In this document: piece by piece, positions 63,891 to 64,000 of the stretch
How positions within the stretch are numbered: position 1 is the stretch's first letter
Layout of the letters: every line of letters begins with the position of its first letter
From: Ferdinandcohnia sp047246645
GTDB lineage: Bacteria > Bacillota > Bacilli > Bacillales > Bacillaceae_L
Direction: 5' to 3'
Assembly (NCBI RefSeq): GCF_047246645.1
Contig: NZ_JBFOKR010000001.1
Span: 329,730 to 393,729, forward strand
Length of the DNA: 64,000 nucleotides
Made by a program: the position numbers and the translations under genes
Notes under the pieces: model-generated
What the model was told of the DNA's origin: nothing
Seen by the model: the letters and a program-made list of their open reading frames with translations, nothing else
Database searches by the model: none

Positions 63891-63917
63891 AAAAAGCCTA
63901 TTTAAAGGCTTTTTTTA
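63889..63917 (+). terminator. Intrinsic terminator after ftsY
   Basis: AAAAAGCCT pairs with AGGCTTTTT around ATTTAA, at the stop codon. Confidence 0.88.
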
Positions 63918-63935
63918 CTTTATTTGTTAAAAGAA

Positions 63936-63958
63936 AACCATACGCTAGGCGTATGGTT
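63936..63958 (+). other. Perfect 10-bp hairpin at the window end
   Basis: AACCATACGC and GCGTATGGTT pair around TAG. No T-run follows. The last 18 bases (from A-run to GCCCCTCTTGG) may start another structure cut by the window edge. Confidence 0.4.
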
Positions 63959-64000
63959 CCGGAAAGCTTATAGCGATGTATTAAAAAAAGCCCCTCTTGG

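Noticed and set aside
1..64000. Phage, insertion sequence, toxin-antitoxin or defence island
   Set aside because: No transposase, integrase, restriction or toxin genes are seen; the gene order is that of conserved core genome throughout.

Overview
The window is a low-GC, endospore-forming Firmicute chromosome of the Bacillaceae type. Gene content and order closely follow the Bacillus subtilis ftsA-to-ftsY region. Sporulation genes (spoIIGA, sigE, sigG, spoVM), PyrR-type attenuators, a T-box ahead of ileS and a FapR-type operator ahead of fapR all point to this group. Product assignments rest on protein motifs and on remembered similarity to B. subtilis proteins; no database search was run. 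The species cannot be named from the sequence.

Layout. 1-5.5 kb: the 3' part of ftsA, then ftsZ, and the sporulation sigma block spoIIGA-sigE-sigG. 5.7-9.9 kb: the ylmC-pgeF-ylmE-sepF-ylmG-ylmH-divIVA division cluster. 9.9-15.7 kb: T-box, ileS, ylyA, lspA and an RluD-family synthase. 15.7-27.7 kb: the complete pyr operon (pyrR, P, B, C, AA, AB, K, D, F, E) with three PyrR-dependent attenuators. 27.7-30 kb: a 52-bp tandem repeat, then rqcH on the minus strand. 30-35 kb: a calcium-type P-ATPase, yicC-family gene, remA, gmk, rpoZ. 35-47 kb: coaBC-priA-def-fmt-rsmB-rlmN-prpC-prkC-rsgA-rpe, a tightly packed run covering translation initiation, RNA modification and Ser/Thr phosphorylation. 47-54 kb: spoVM (27 codons), rpmB on the minus strand, the asp23-family gene yloU, the fakA-like yloV, sdaAB, sdaAA, recG. 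54-59 kb: fapR-plsX-fabD-fabG-acpP (phospholipid and fatty acid synthesis) and rnc. 59-64 kb: smc and ftsY.

The coding part is conserved core genome and I found no undescribed multi-gene system. The unusual material is intergenic. It includes a 100-bp element with 15-bp terminal inverted repeats (two copies, opposite orientation), a GGGCGCAAATACG-type palindrome (three copies, two of them just upstream of the ftsZ and P-ATPase ribosome binding sites), a ~118-bp palindromic repeat (two copies), a recurring GCCACGTCCTGTGGC hairpin, a 556-bp repeat-filled gap between fabG and acpP, and three exact-period 52-bp tandem copies after pyrE. Several start codons were moved inward from the longest reading frame because the ribosome binding site and family N-termini support this.
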